Shown here: piece after piece, positions 35,411 through 46,413 of the stretch | Position numbering within the stretch: position 1 is the stretch's first letter | Layout: every line of letters starts with the position of its first letter | Assembly (NCBI GenBank): GCA_015501605.1 | Contig: JADNRZ010000005.1 | Coordinates: 1,054,001 to 1,118,000, forward strand | Length of the DNA stretch: 64,000 bases | Origin: Panaeolus papilionaceus | Lineage: Eukaryota; Basidiomycota; Agaricomycetes; Agaricales | Direction: 5' to 3' | Notes under the pieces: generated by a model | Told to the model about the DNA's origin: nothing | The model's database searches: none | The model's input: the letters and a program-made list of their open reading frames with translations, nothing else | Position numbers and translations under genes: made by a program

Positions 35411-35909
35411 CTATACAATGAATATAAGTTGCGTTTTTTTCAACCGGTGACATTTTACTAGCCTCATATCTTCCTGATATTGACCCCGACATTTGGGGAA
35501 TGTGAGGAATGTTGAGTCAAGGGCGAAACCACGTGGAGGTTGTTATAAATCACCTCCCTTTTATAGGTCTGACTGGTGTCAGGTTCGGTTTGGAATGAAT
35601 CCAAATCTTAGAATCCGAAGTTAAGACAGGAAGAAAAGTCCAGACGGATGTCATAGCATTGTCCAGGAGTGGTGTTAATACATAGAATGGTATTTGCAGC
35701 GTGGTAATAGCATTGCGACAAGATGGAGGATAGGGAAAGTATCAAACTGTGCAGGAAGGCGATGGGAGGTATAGTGAGCGAAGATTCAGTCATAGGAATG
35801 GCGTCCAGGAAGTCATAATGATGACAGAATGATGAGCGATGGATAGGACTGAGTGTATTCAGCAGGATATGCGCTCGATAGGGAGTGAGCGAAATATCTG
35901 GCATTCCGG
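35411..35909. other. Spacer between two minus-strand genes
   Basis: About 0.5 kb. A 98-codon open frame on the minus strand (35608-35904) starts five bases after the upstream gene's stop. It has no recognisable feature, so I treat the stretch as 3' UTR plus promoter. Confidence 0.4.
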
Positions 35910-37183
35910 TTATTGTTCGTATACATGCTCCCTCAGCATGTCCCGACTGTAGCGATAGGACAATTCTTCCAGATCGATGGGAATGTTGTGTTGTCGGGTG
36001 TAGCGGATAACATAACGAAGGGCCGCTTCAACCTTGGCGAATGAAGCGGACAATCTCAGAAATTCGGTCAAGGTTTCCGGCGACTTGAACTCGAGCCATT
36101 TCCTGTCTGAATCTTCTTTCTCGCGTTGTAAATGCATGGAGTGCATTTTGAGTCGGTGAATCTCTTCCTTAATTTCACCCGGGGTGGTGGTAATCTATTT
36201 AAAACGAGAGGCATGGTGAGCACGCGACAGACAACACAACCGATGACGAAGTCATGTCATACCAGGGGATTAGAAACCGGATCAGGAAGATATTCCAGGT
36301 CGTACACATCGAAAATGGGTGGATCACAATTGCCGAACATCGGGGTTCCATCGCACTCCGGGGGGATGGGACTGACGAATCTTGGGTGGTCATTTGCCCC
36401 ATGGGTCCCATCTAGCTCACCAATACTGGGTTCAGGTTTGATGTCTTGGTGTAGCGACTGCGGTGAGGTGCTGGTTGATGGAGGGCACTTGGCTGAACTC
36501 GAGTAGGGTTTGTATTTCCGCGTTTGCCGTGTCCTTGGAGTTGTTGATCGACTTTGGGACGCTTCCATTCGTAAAAGCCATTCGCATACTTTTTTACTTG
36601 CCGTCTCAGGTGGCGAAGGCCCTACCGTAAGGCGTTCTGGATGGGGACTGTGTATAGGAAGAATAGGGCGAGGACGAGAAGATGGTAGCTGTAAAGGAAG
36701 CGCAGGGTGCGGCAGATTATTTGCTATCTGAGTTGGGACGAAATTCTGGATGGGTGACATATTTTGAGGAAAAGGGAACGTAAGATGATAGGGCATGTAT
36801 TGGCCTCCATTCGAGTTCCAACCGTAGAGCAAGAATGGGTCCATGAGCTGAGTAGGTAGTCGTTCGTTGAAGAAATGCGACGAGGGTGGTCGAATATACT
36901 TCAAACCCCAAAGACTCCGGGTAATGTAAGGTTCGGATAACAAGGGATGTCCGTCCCGTTAGCTCTTAGCATTTTGTGGGGTAGTCCTTGAAGCTGTCAA
37001 CATAATTCATCGCTTAGTCGGCGTTCATGTGTTGACTACTAAGCTGACCGAACGGCCACGCAACACGCTACATATCAATCAAGAAATTGTTAGTCAGAAG
37101 CTTAAATAGCGATGCTAATTATGACTTACCTTTCTCATGAACAATTTAGCATAATGTTTCTTACGATCCGTTAAAATATCCAT
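35910..37183 (-). CDS. Orphan multi-exon protein with helical C terminus
   Basis: Proposed start at 37183 (MDILTDRKKHYAKLFMRK, donor GTAAGT). Small exons follow (RVAWPFGQL; then LPHKMLRANGTDIPCYPNLT). A large exon begins near 36846 (LMDPFLLYGWNSNGGQYMPY). This exon is Pro/Ser-rich with a short charged helix (KKVCEWLLRMEASQSR) and ends VYDLEYLPDPVSNPL. A last exon (from about 36195) is strongly helical: EIKEEIHRLKMHSMHLQREK, LRLSASFAKVEAALRYVI, then IDLEELSYRYSRDMLREHVY. The splice joining the last two (AATCCCCTG/GTATGA..AAATAG) keeps frame. I recognise no family. A regulatory or scaffold protein is possible but not shown. Confidence 0.5.
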
Positions 37184-38140
37184 GGAGAATGAAAAGCAAG
37201 ACTTAACCAAAAATATAGATTGCAGCAGTTTTGAGGTCGTAGTAGGAGCATACCTTCATTACCCTCATATTCTAAGTTTAACTCGGCAAATTGCGGAAGT
37301 GTCACGTGTTAGTAATTCAGTCAAGACGTCATCACCGCGGCCACGATAATTCTGTTCCGTCCGTCCAACAAATTGAATTGAATTCCTTTCTTCTCCGTCT
37401 TTGTAGTGTCTCGATACCTGGTCCCAATTCTATTTCTGAACGCCTTCGACGCGTCAGCAATGGCAAAACTCTTGACAATAAAGCCGTTGTCTTCTCGTCG
37501 AATCTCTATTGGCTTATTCTCCGGTCCCCGAAAACTGGCAGCGATGCGCAAACGACTTTATGGAATTGTGAATGAAATTTGGGCTATGCTTTACTCACCC
37601 ATATTGCTGAGCTTTACTCACCTGCTTGCTCTTGGCTTGATAACACGACCGATTTATTATGATATATTGTCATTTTATTCTCAGGTTACCCAACAAGCTG
37701 CGTAATGAACCGTTCGACGAAGGGATCACCTCGCCGTCCAGTAGGACGCATTTTGATGTGCCTAACTGGATGTCTACGCTTTCGAGTGTTAAGCATCAGC
37801 CTCCGCAAACAATTCGTTCATGTCAGCTTCGCCCTGTCTGCCACAGTTACTCGACACGGCTACTTATTGGAATGAACCAGTCGTTTACTGGGACACTTAA
37901 GGCAATTTCTACGGACTCAGGTGGCTCAGATTCTTGTCAGGCCCACGACACAATATCCCACTCACTATAATTCCACATGGTGCGCCGCTCATGCTCATTT
38001 TTGGCAAGTTTACCAAGGCCGAAACCAGGACAGACCTTCGAGGCAAATTAACGCGCATAGGTTTAAAAGGCCAAGTATTTTTTTATCCGCTCAAGAAACA
38101 TATTTTAATCGTGTCTCTTATTAGCTACAAAACAACGTTC
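37184..38140. promoter_or_regulatory. Divergent spacer
   Basis: About 0.96 kb between outward-facing genes, holding their promoters. Random open frames only. Confidence 0.4.
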
Positions 38141-38802
38141 ATGTTCACCGTCGCTCTTGCCCTTCTCGTCTCTCTTGCTGTCGAGGCATCTGCCTTGCGC
38201 GGTTCGGTCCCAGTTGGAGGCGTCTGTAAGTCTTGATTTTTATTCCAGTAAAATATATTATAAACTGACGACATCCTCTGTTACCAGGCGCCACTATCGC
38301 TGGACCAGTTTCTGGTGCTTGTAAGTTTCCCTTTTTCTTTTCCCACCGGACTCCTTAAGGCTGAATTTGTTTTCCAAGGCGAACTTGGAAGCACTTGCTG
38401 CTACGTCCATACGGACCTTGGCCTGTACGTTGTAAAGCAATTTTAATGTCGGCCGTGTACTGACCGACTTTCAGTTGCGCTTCTGGCACTGAATGCCCCT
38501 CTGGATTTATCCCCGAAGGAGAACTCTGTGAGTGCTACAAAATCCATCATCCATGTCGATCCGATGTCGAATATATTGTCGATAGGCTCTAGAATTGCTG
38601 GTCCCCTCCCCTTGCCTTGTGAGTGCGCATTGTCGCGCCACCACATTCAAAGCACTGAATATAATTTATTTTGAAGGCTTCCCAGGCACGACCTGCTGCA
38701 ACCTTGGTCCCGACAACTCTCAGTAGGTCTCAGATCGTTGCAGCCGACGCGATTTACTCATTTGATGCTTTCAGATGCTTGTCCAAATGCAAGAAGGCCT
38801 AA
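38141..38802 (+). CDS. Modular small secreted cysteine-rich protein, paralogue 1
   Basis: Seven tiny exons give about 105 aa. A signal peptide (MFTVALALLVSLAVEASA) is followed by two Cys modules: CATIAGPVSGACELGSTCC..GLCASGTEC, then CSRIAGPLPLPCFPGTTCC..QCLSKC, ending KKA. Each module carries the (E/P)-(L/G)-(S/T)TCC motif. Most introns fall after the first base of a cysteine codon (phase 1), so exons are symmetric cassettes. A CC doublet within spaced cysteines recalls hydrophobin-like or other fungal secreted proteins, but length and spacing do not fit hydrophobins. It is tandem with the paralogue at 39294. Possible effector or surface protein; function unknown. Confidence 0.75.
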
Positions 38803-39293
38803 GACATACGGTTTATGCGCCCTTTATCAGCCCATGTTGGACCCTTTCACACAAATGTGCATATGCTGTATAAATGATGTTGATTTTGAATTTCATGACG
38901 CAACTCTTGACTCTTCACAACCATTGCCGGAGCCTGCCTCAATCTATCTGGTCGGAGGTAGTATCTACGATTCATGCAAAGGCACTTATTGTTTCTATTG
39001 TTCTACCAATCAGTCTGGTGATCACATTTATACATGATACAACTGACTGCTATCAGATCAGCGCACAGGATATCCCGCCCAAGCGTTGGTATCCATCTAT
39101 AGGTTGTCACCTTCGAAGTGTACATCGGAATTTTTGACAACCATCCATACCCTACTCGCCTGCTATTCAATTGTCCTACCTGACGTTTTCCACGCACATG
39201 AACATGTTCTTGGCTCGAGGCTTTACATATAAATGCCAGTCCGTGATGAGAGGTGTCCTCCTCACATCACAAACACCCGTCGATATCTGAATA
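38803..39293. other. Spacer between the tandem secreted-protein paralogues
   Basis: 491 bp with the 3' flank of paralogue 1 and the TATA box of paralogue 2. No extra module copy found. Confidence 0.45.
39228..39234 (+). promoter_or_regulatory. TATA box of secreted-protein paralogue 2
   Basis: TATAAAT lies 66 nt upstream of the ATG at 39294, a usual fungal TATA-to-start distance. Confidence 0.5.
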
Positions 39294-40050
39294 ATGAAGT
39301 TCTTCCTCTACAATTTTTCGGTCCTCCTCGTCTCCACTTCGTTCGTTGCTGTCCAGGCTAGCCTTGGCTCTGTGTGTGCGTGTTCCATTATAATCAATAA
39401 ACACGTCGCCAGATTGAACTCTGTTCTTTGTGTTGTTTAGGTGCTATGGAGGGAGTCACTGTGGTGAGCGGCCGTTTTCGAATCAGGACTGTGTATATTT
39501 GCTAAATATGTGCCACAAAGGGTTCATGCGACAACTCAGTTGGCGACCTCATCAAATGCTGCCCTGTGAATGGACAAAACTATAGCATGTTAGTATTTGA
39601 CAATTCTCCATGCAGCAGTCGGGATTCCAACCTTTACTCTGTCTGACAGCTGCACACTTGCTTCTGGTGCATGCCCAACTAAGTTCATCCCAGAAGGCTC
39701 CAAATGTTCGTCTACCTTGTTTAAATTCAGTAAGTATTTACTGTTAACGACGTTTAATTTGATTAGGCAACGCCATAAACCCAGGCACAGTGAGTACATT
39801 TTTCGATCGTTGACTACCTTCGAAGCTAACGTGAAATATAGGCCGCATGTACATATGACAGATACATCGCCGTTCGACGATTTACTAACCATATAATTCT
39901 TTTTAGGCTGGCCTGGAACGAGTTGCTGTGGTGATGTTGCTACTGGCCAAACGCAGTTCGTCCTTCTCGCTATCGTTATATTCATGTCGAAGCCTAACAA
40001 ACACTAGATGCCGTCGCGATTGTGATACGACCGGTCCTGTAGACCCATGA
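39294..40050 (+). CDS. Modular small secreted cysteine-rich protein, paralogue 2
   Basis: Eight exons: 39294-39375, 39441-39463, 39521-39588, 39650-39705, 39767-39789, 39842-39848, 39907-39955 and 40008-40050. Signal peptide MKFFLYNFSVLLVSTSFVAV is followed by modules CAMEGVTVGSCDNSV..KCC..ICTLASGAC and CNAINPGTAACWPGTSCC..QCRRDC, ending DTTGPVDP. The shared 'FIPEG' and 'WPGTSCC/FPGTTCC' elements, order and intron phases show it is a paralogue of 38141-38802. Exon six is only 7 nt. It is needed to restore frame before CWPGTSCC. Two introns have GTTCGT donors. Function unknown; likely secreted and disulfide-bonded. Confidence 0.72.
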
Positions 40051-40226
40051 ATGGACCTCTGAAATCAATGGGAAATCGAGTAATGTTTTTCATATTTCAA
40101 ACCGAAACATCTAATGTTAAGACGTGTATTATAGTAGGAAGCGTATATACAGATATGTCGTACTGTTACAACCTCGTATGGGTATTACAGAGATCGTTAT
40201 ATCGTTAAGCAAGAGTGGTCGTTAAT

Positions 40227-40688
40227 TTAGGCGTTCTTGTTGATCTTCTGTTGAGCCTCTCCCTTGTCGTGGCGGACATTACCTGAGAATACACCAAAAG
40301 TCAATTCCTCATTCAATCTCGAATCGGCACCGGTAATAAATACATACCAGAAGCTTCCTGTGAGCGATCGCCAGTGATCGAGCCAACGACGGCGTCCTTC
40401 TTGCCGCCGATGCGGTCCATGGTACCCTCAGCGTAGCCCTTGGCCTGAGCAGCGTTGTACTCAGCCTCGCCAGCAGCGTGCTCCTGCTTTCCTGAGGTTT
40501 GCCATGACTCGAGTCCTGTCAGGTTTCCGATAGTCTCGACGACGGTACCCTTGGCGGAGTGGAATTGACCAGTGGTCTTGCTGTTACAGGAAGTGGGTGT
40601 CAGAAATGGAACAGTACGCCGGAGGAGAGGAGAGGTATGCTTACTTGGGCTCGCCGGTGACGGTGTTGTTAGCGGATGATGATGCCAT
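40227..40688 (-). CDS. CsbD-like stress-response protein
   Basis: Three exons give about 105 aa. The start [20 protein letters not shown] is followed by [20 protein letters not shown] and [20 protein letters not shown]. Next come [20 protein letters not shown], then [20 protein letters not shown]. The repeated KG..E..G and [12 protein letters not shown] units are typical of fungal CsbD-like (PF05532) proteins, which are hydrophilic and induced by stress or in stationary phase. No signal peptide, so cytosolic. A TATATAA box lies about 113 nt upstream. Stop TAA at 40227-40229. Confidence 0.9.
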
Positions 40689-41590
40689 TATTATTAGATG
40701 ATAGGTGAGTAGTGAATGTAGTTGTGTTGTGTTGCGGTTGAGTGCTGTGAGTCTGTGAAGATACTGTTTGATGAAGACATATTCAACAATCGCACCCTCC
40801 TTATATACCTTCGACATACAGCAACTTCGATTGCTCTATGACGCTATGCACCACTCGATGACCTAGCAACAATTCTTTTTTCGAGGAATGACTTCAGGCT
40901 CCGTATGACGCAATCGAACTGCGTTTAGCGCCACACTTGCCTTTTTCGGCAGCTAACGCCCATCAAGCACGCTTAATTGACTTTTTGTGGCTTAGCGACG
41001 ACCCGCTCGAGTAAATGGTGCACTTTGGAGAGATAGGTGGAGCGGTGTGGATAGCAGACTGAAAATGTCATGTGAAATCGTGAAAAACCGTCATTAGGCA
41101 CTGCCTTATCGTGGGTGCAACGTTGCTTGTGATAAATACTCGGAACGGAACCTTGAAAGTTGGACGCATCATGACATGCCAATGTGTCTAGAATAGTCTC
41201 TCGGTAAAGCGTGCAGGTAGTAGCGTCATATTGAAAGCTGACATCTGTCATGTTCATACACTTCGATCGGTACCTAGCTCGGTTTCTCTACCGCCCTTTG
41301 TATGGCCGTTCATCCCGTCTGTGATCTGTAATCTGGCTCGGCTCGAAAAGGATACGTCGAACTTCTAATAAAATTTAAGGATACTAAGAAGTTAACACAG
41401 CAAATGGCGATAAACCGATTGGTGTCTGAGTCGGCATTGCCCATTCCAACATTAGATCGAGCAGAGAGTTCGATCGACCGGAGTTCGCACACCACTGTTA
41501 TACCAACCCCGAGCAAAACCAAGTCTCGAGCAACAGTAGCTAACTAACCTCAACAGATCTTCCATATCAACATCACCGCTCGAAGTACTA
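40689..41590. promoter_or_regulatory. Divergent spacer between CsbD-like and secreted-protein genes
   Basis: About 0.9 kb with both promoters. Only the TATA box at 40801 is recognisable. Confidence 0.4.
40801..40807 (-). promoter_or_regulatory. TATA box of the CsbD-like gene
   Basis: TATATAA on the minus strand, 113 nt upstream of the ATG at 40688. Confidence 0.5.
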
Positions 41591-42408
41591 ATGCATTTAT
41601 CTCCTTTTCCTTGGGCGTTTGCCCGAATGGCGATTCTGATAGGACTGTCGGATTTGACAATCGCCTGCGAAGGGGACTGCATAACAGGAATCACGAACGC
41701 CATTATCGGTAACTATTCGACCCCAGTGCATATCGCCCTGACAGAAATTGTGAGAAAAGTTCTTGATACATTTCTGTCTCTTAGTGCTGATGGAAAGCCG
41801 TACATCAGGCCAATAATATCACATCGACGCTTATTGGTGGCGACAGGGTCTCCGCCCAGCCAATTACTTATTTGAATCCCATCATCGATGCCTTCAACGA
41901 TCGCATTCACGACGATATGGTCCAGGGCGTGTTCAGGGGATACTTTCATGGAAAGTGTCAAGACCCCGATACAAATACCAATCCACCTGGTTGTCCTAAT
42001 CCTGATTGTCCAGTCGTCTGCGGAACGCCAGGCTCAATCATTCACTTCTTCTCTAAATTTCGATACCTCGCCTACCGTACAACTGTTAACAGTTACAACG
42101 ACTTGATCCAGATAGACTCTCCCAGTTATCGCTCAGTCGAGGATGGGGTTTTAAGAGCTCACTTCGGGCAACGTTATGACAGACGCCAGAGCTCTTATAG
42201 ACGGACTTACCATAGCCGAAGCCGTTCGACGGACCAATGGACATCTGAGCAAAGAGCTGCAGTGCGGAAACCCCTTCAAGAGATGCTTAATCAGTTTCGG
42301 TGGATTCTTCTCATTATATGTGGTGGCTCATCATCTGGAAAAACAAATGGCCTACCGCAGTGTAGCTGGGAGGAGGACTTCAAGGAATATATCCTGACTT
42401 TTCCATGA
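41591..42408 (+). CDS. Putative secreted cysteine-containing protein of unknown function
   Basis: Exon 1 starts at 41591 with a hydrophobic leader (WAFARMAILIGLSDLTIA) and CEGDCITGITNAIIGNYSTP, VHIALTEI. A second exon, open from about 41847 to 42408, reads ITYLNPIIDAFNDRIHDD, MVQGVFRGYFHGKCQDPD, then PPGCPNPDCPVVCGTPGS, FSKFRYLAYRTTVNSYNDL. It ends GLPQCSWEEDFKEYILTFP. The paired cysteines, the Pro-Gly-Cys-Pro motif and the leader suggest a secreted disulfide-bonded protein. The exact splice between the exons was not resolved, and a further intron near 42150-42330 is possible. I recognise no characterised family. Confidence 0.55.
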
Positions 42409-42885
42409 TTTAATCCGAGTCTTGAGAAGGACCCACATTCGTTGGCACGAAAGCCGCATACGCTGTAATTCTACAAATACTTAGATATCACACACGTACA
42501 CTATCTAACAGCGCATGTAACGACTACACACCTACTTCTAATTTGATAAATCCCCGCGCATTTCCCTATTCTTCCCCACCGTCTTCAGATGACCTTTGTC
42601 GGATCGTCAGTTCGGATCACCCATCAACGTGTTCAGTTGGTGGCTGTGCTAAAGTGCTGTCAGTGTCACGACGAGGTTGTGACGTGTCGAGGTCTTTCGT
42701 CGCCAGCACATTTATTAAAGTCCATCTTGTCTTTGACCATCTTGTCTCTTTTATCCGCATTTCCTGACCCCGAGTAGGTTTTCCCTCTAATTGCTCCAAT
42801 ACAATGCTCTAATTAACACCGGGTTTCAGAGGATAAGGCGCACTCAAAACACTTCCACTCAACCTCAACCACTTGGAAGCCAAAA
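42409..42885. other. Intergenic spacer upstream of SEC62
   Basis: 477 bp holding the SEC62 promoter. No motif stands out. Confidence 0.4.
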
Positions 42886-43814
42886 ATGGAGCAGCAAGCT
42901 AAAGCACCTCCTGAAATTAAACGTATTGCCGATTTCCTTCGTGGAGGAGGTTCTGGCATGAAGATTCGCGTTGGAGCTCTGAATGGGAAACGTTTGGATT
43001 ACTTCAAGGGTACGTACATTACATATACCTTTCTGATAGAATGTATTATTAACTGGGTTGAATAGGCAAATCAGCTACTAAAGCCCTGCTCTCTCCTGCA
43101 TACGCTAAACTAAAGGGCGCACCAAAGGTTACGTCCGAAGCGGAAGCGCAAGCTATTCTGCAGAGCGTCAACGCCTACGCATTCTTCCTCCGTGTCCAGC
43201 GAGGTGGACCAACTGGCTCTTCGTCGTCATCCCCAAAAGCACTCCAGATTATTCCAGAGCAGCTATTCAACCCTGAGGAGTACTACGCTTGGTTTTACGA
43301 GGGCTCGCAATGGACGACGTACGCTGGAGGCATTCTCATGGTTTTCATCATGCTTGCTGGCGTTATGTTCCCGCTATGGCCACCCATCATGAGATTGGGC
43401 GTCTGGTATCTGAGTATGGGCATGCTGGGTCTTATTGGTCTGTTCTTCGGGCTGGCTATTGTCCGTTTGATCTTCTACATTATCACGGTCGTTGCGGCAA
43501 GCCCTGGAATCTGGATATTCCCTCAACTCTTTGCAGATGTTGGATTTGTAAGTTGTTTCGCCCTCTGTGCTAGTCCTGGACTAATGTCTATGAAAAAGGT
43601 TGACTCGTTTATCCCTCTTTGGGAATGGGACCTCCCCAAAAAGAAGTCTAAAAAGAAGAAGTCCGAGAAGAGTGAGAAGAGCGAGAAAAAGAGCAAGTCC
43701 TCTGCTGAAAAGCATCAAGACAATGGTGGTGCTTTCATCGAGGAAGTATCAGAAGGCTCCAGACCTCAGAGCCGCGGTGCCCGTATCGAGGAGGTCGAGG
43801 ATGAGGATGCGTAA
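42886..43814 (+). CDS. SEC62: Sec62, ER protein translocation subunit
   Basis: Three exons give about 270 aa: 42886-43009, 43066 to about 43548, and about 43599-43814. It starts MEQQAKAPPEIKRIADFLRG with GKRLDYFKGKSATKALLSPA. An LFNPEEYYAWFYEGSQW motif leads into two membrane helices (AGGILMVFIMLAGVMFPLWP; LGLIGLFFGLAIVRLIFYI) and a cytosolic tail with a Lys/Ser/Glu-rich run (PKKKSKKKKSEKSEKSEK). This is the standard Sec62 layout. With Sec61, Sec63, Sec71 and Sec72 it drives post-translational import into the ER. It is 467 bp upstream of RAD52 on the same strand, with no functional link implied. Confidence 0.97.
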
Positions 43815-44281
43815 TTTGGTTCATTATCATCAGTATGTATTGACCATCTTGCGACACGTATCGTACCTTTATATTTCTATTCATCGCTTTACGCCTAAGT
43901 ATATCTGCCTCGGACAGCAGATTTTCTTTTAATTTATTATTTTACGCATAATGTTGTGTGAATCGGCCACGATACATAGAACTGTTCTCTGGCAAAGTGG
44001 TCTCCTTGAAACATTCAGCCCAAGAGTGCATTTGAACCGTGTGTCTGATGCAAATGTGAGGTTCAAGGACTCATTTTCTTGACGAGTCGATGTTGATGTT
44101 CAAAGTTAATTGTTCGGATGCCCGTCCCGTCATTTGGCTGAGTCAAGAACACGACCACGTGACGTTACACGCCGCTCAGCCTTCACCATTTTTGGAAGGC
44201 GACCATTGTCAGTAAGGGAGTCAGATCAAAGTTTGGACTTTACACCTTGACTTGCTACCACCATTACGCTCGACTCACCTA
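43815..44281. other. Spacer between SEC62 and RAD52
   Basis: 467 bp: SEC62 3' flank and RAD52 promoter. No gene or clear element. Confidence 0.45.
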
Positions 44282-46413
44282 ATGGCTGGGGCATTTAGCT
44301 CCCATCTTCTTGAACGATTTCCCGATAATGACAACTCTACGATGATGTCTGACGCAGGGATATCTTTCGATGTATCGATGCATGGAACCAATCCATTTGG
44401 CCAGGGAAACATGTCCACTTATTCGCAGCCCTTCACCCCGTTCCGAGAAGGTCCACCTCAGATGTCTCAAGATACTGCTGAAAAACTAGCTCGTATGCAA
44501 GCCAAACTCAATCAGAAGCTCGGACCAGAATTTCTATCCCAACGACCGGGGCCAGGTGGAGGTCCTAAATTGACATATGTGGAGGGATGGAAGGTTATCA
44601 ATCTCGCCAACGAAGTCTTCGGGTTCAATGGGTGGAGCTCTTCTATTGTCAAACTCAACACAGATTTCATCGACTACTCTAATGAAACAAAGAGGTTTAA
44701 TGTCGGAGTTACTGCCATTATGCGAGTGACACTCAGAGACGGGATTTCACATGAGGATGTCGGGTTTGGGTTTTTGGAAAACTCTCGTAGTAAGGCAGCT
44801 GCCATAGACAAGGTGTGTGTGCATTCAACATGTATGGTGAAATGATCTCATCCGCTACAGTGTAATAAAGAGGCGGTGACGGATGGCTTGAAGCGAGCTC
44901 TTCGAAATTTCGGAAACATACTGGGAAACTGTTTATACGACAAAACTTATACGGCCGAGGTGATGAAGATTAAACCAGAACCTGTAAGTGATGTTGCGTC
45001 TCTACTTCTTACATCCAGTTCTCATTGCCCTACAGACGAAGCTTAGGGAGGAAGAACTCCACAGGCGCCCAGAATACAACGCCTTTACACCTACCACCGC
45101 CAGTGAGGTACATAGCTTCACAGAATTTAACCACAACAACAGCTTCAATAGGGCTGCACAATCGACACCAGTTCGGCCTCTTGCTTCCGCAAAACCACTA
45201 TCTGCCATCCCACCCCACCTGCGCCCGAACCCATCTAACAACAGCGCTGGTCCATCTCACTCAAGACCTTCTGTCCCACAGCAACAGACGGCGCAGGTTG
45301 GTCCGTCCAAGATAACAATGAATCAACCCAGCGTTCCACAGGCACCAGAGCGGAAGGTAGCTGTTCAGCCACAGGCAAGCTCCTCTGTCAAGCCGACCAA
45401 CACTGTCCCTATACCAAAAGCCGAGGTGGATGAGTTTGATGCATTTGCGCTAAGTGCTGAAGATGAGGCGATGTTCGCGGCAGCAGATCTAGGACCAGCT
45501 ATAAATCCGTTGGATACAGATGTCGGTCAGCCCATTGGACCAGATGAAGACCTTGGGCAACCAATAGATCACGAGGAGGGTTTGTTAGGTGCTCAGAACG
45601 AGCTAGAGAGTGAAGGCATGAATACCAACAGGCCTGGGGTCCTAAATCTACCGCCACCACATCGTCCAATGGCACCTGTCCAACAACGACAAATGAAGCC
45701 CCCCAGCGAAGCGCGCACCGCCTCCAAAACTCGAGAAGAAATAATTGCAGAAGCATTAATGGGAACACCACCAGGTGCATCATCGTCCGCTAATCCAAAA
45801 CCTCCGTCTCCGGCTCCCCAATCTATCCCTCCTGCATTACCTGGTCAACATCAACGTGTTCAGGCAAATACTCGGTCATTGGTACAGCAAAACCATCAGC
45901 GGTATATGATTATGAAGGAAGAACAGGCACAACGGCAGAATCAAACAGACAACTCGGTTTCTCATTTGGCTTCACGGGACCAGGATCAGAACAGGAATCC
46001 TTATACCGGTTCACAGCATCCTCAGCGCTCAACATCTGGACTAAACAGTAGGCCTTCGATGGGTGGGTTTAACTACCCTCCAGGAGTGGTGCGGATATTT
46101 TAATGTCAATTTTTTTTTCCTGTCTTACTGATGGCCGATTGTGCAGACTCCACCTCAACTTTCTGGCACTGCATCGGGTTCGGGTATTGGCATGAAACGT
46201 CCTGCAGAGGCTATGGGGTGAGTAGCGTACTGACTTTCCCCGTCCAAGTCATTGCATAGCTAACTCCTATACATTACATGTTTATATAGGTCATCGCGCG
46301 GTAACAGACCAGGAATGGGCCTCGAGCAAGCAACTGGGGGCGCTGGTCCACTCAATCGAACCATACTAGGGGATATCGGAGGCACCAATGATCTGAAGCG
46401 GTTGAAGCGATGA
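44282..46413 (+). CDS. RAD52: Rad52 homologous-recombination mediator
   Basis: Five or six exons give about 600 aa. The N-terminal annealing domain is unmistakable: [93 protein letters not shown] and NCLYDKTY. The C-terminal half is long, disordered and Pro/Gln/Ser-rich, with an acidic patch ([20 protein letters not shown]) at the place where yeast Rad52 binds RPA and Rad51. It ends [14 protein letters not shown]. It binds ssDNA, anneals complementary strands and loads Rad51. The start at 44282 leaves a 70-residue leader before the domain. Introns near 44814-44863, 44981-45035, about 46098-46146 and 46215-46290. Confidence 0.97.

Noticed and set aside
35608..35904. 98-codon minus-strand frame starting five bases after an upstream stop
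   Set aside because: No signal peptide or recognisable motif; more likely 3' UTR.
42176..42397. Alternative plus-strand frame (DARALIDGLTIAEAVRR..) at the end of the secreted-protein gene
   Set aside because: The frame ending CSWEEDFKEYILTFP is continuous with the preceding coding exon and looks more protein-like at its end.
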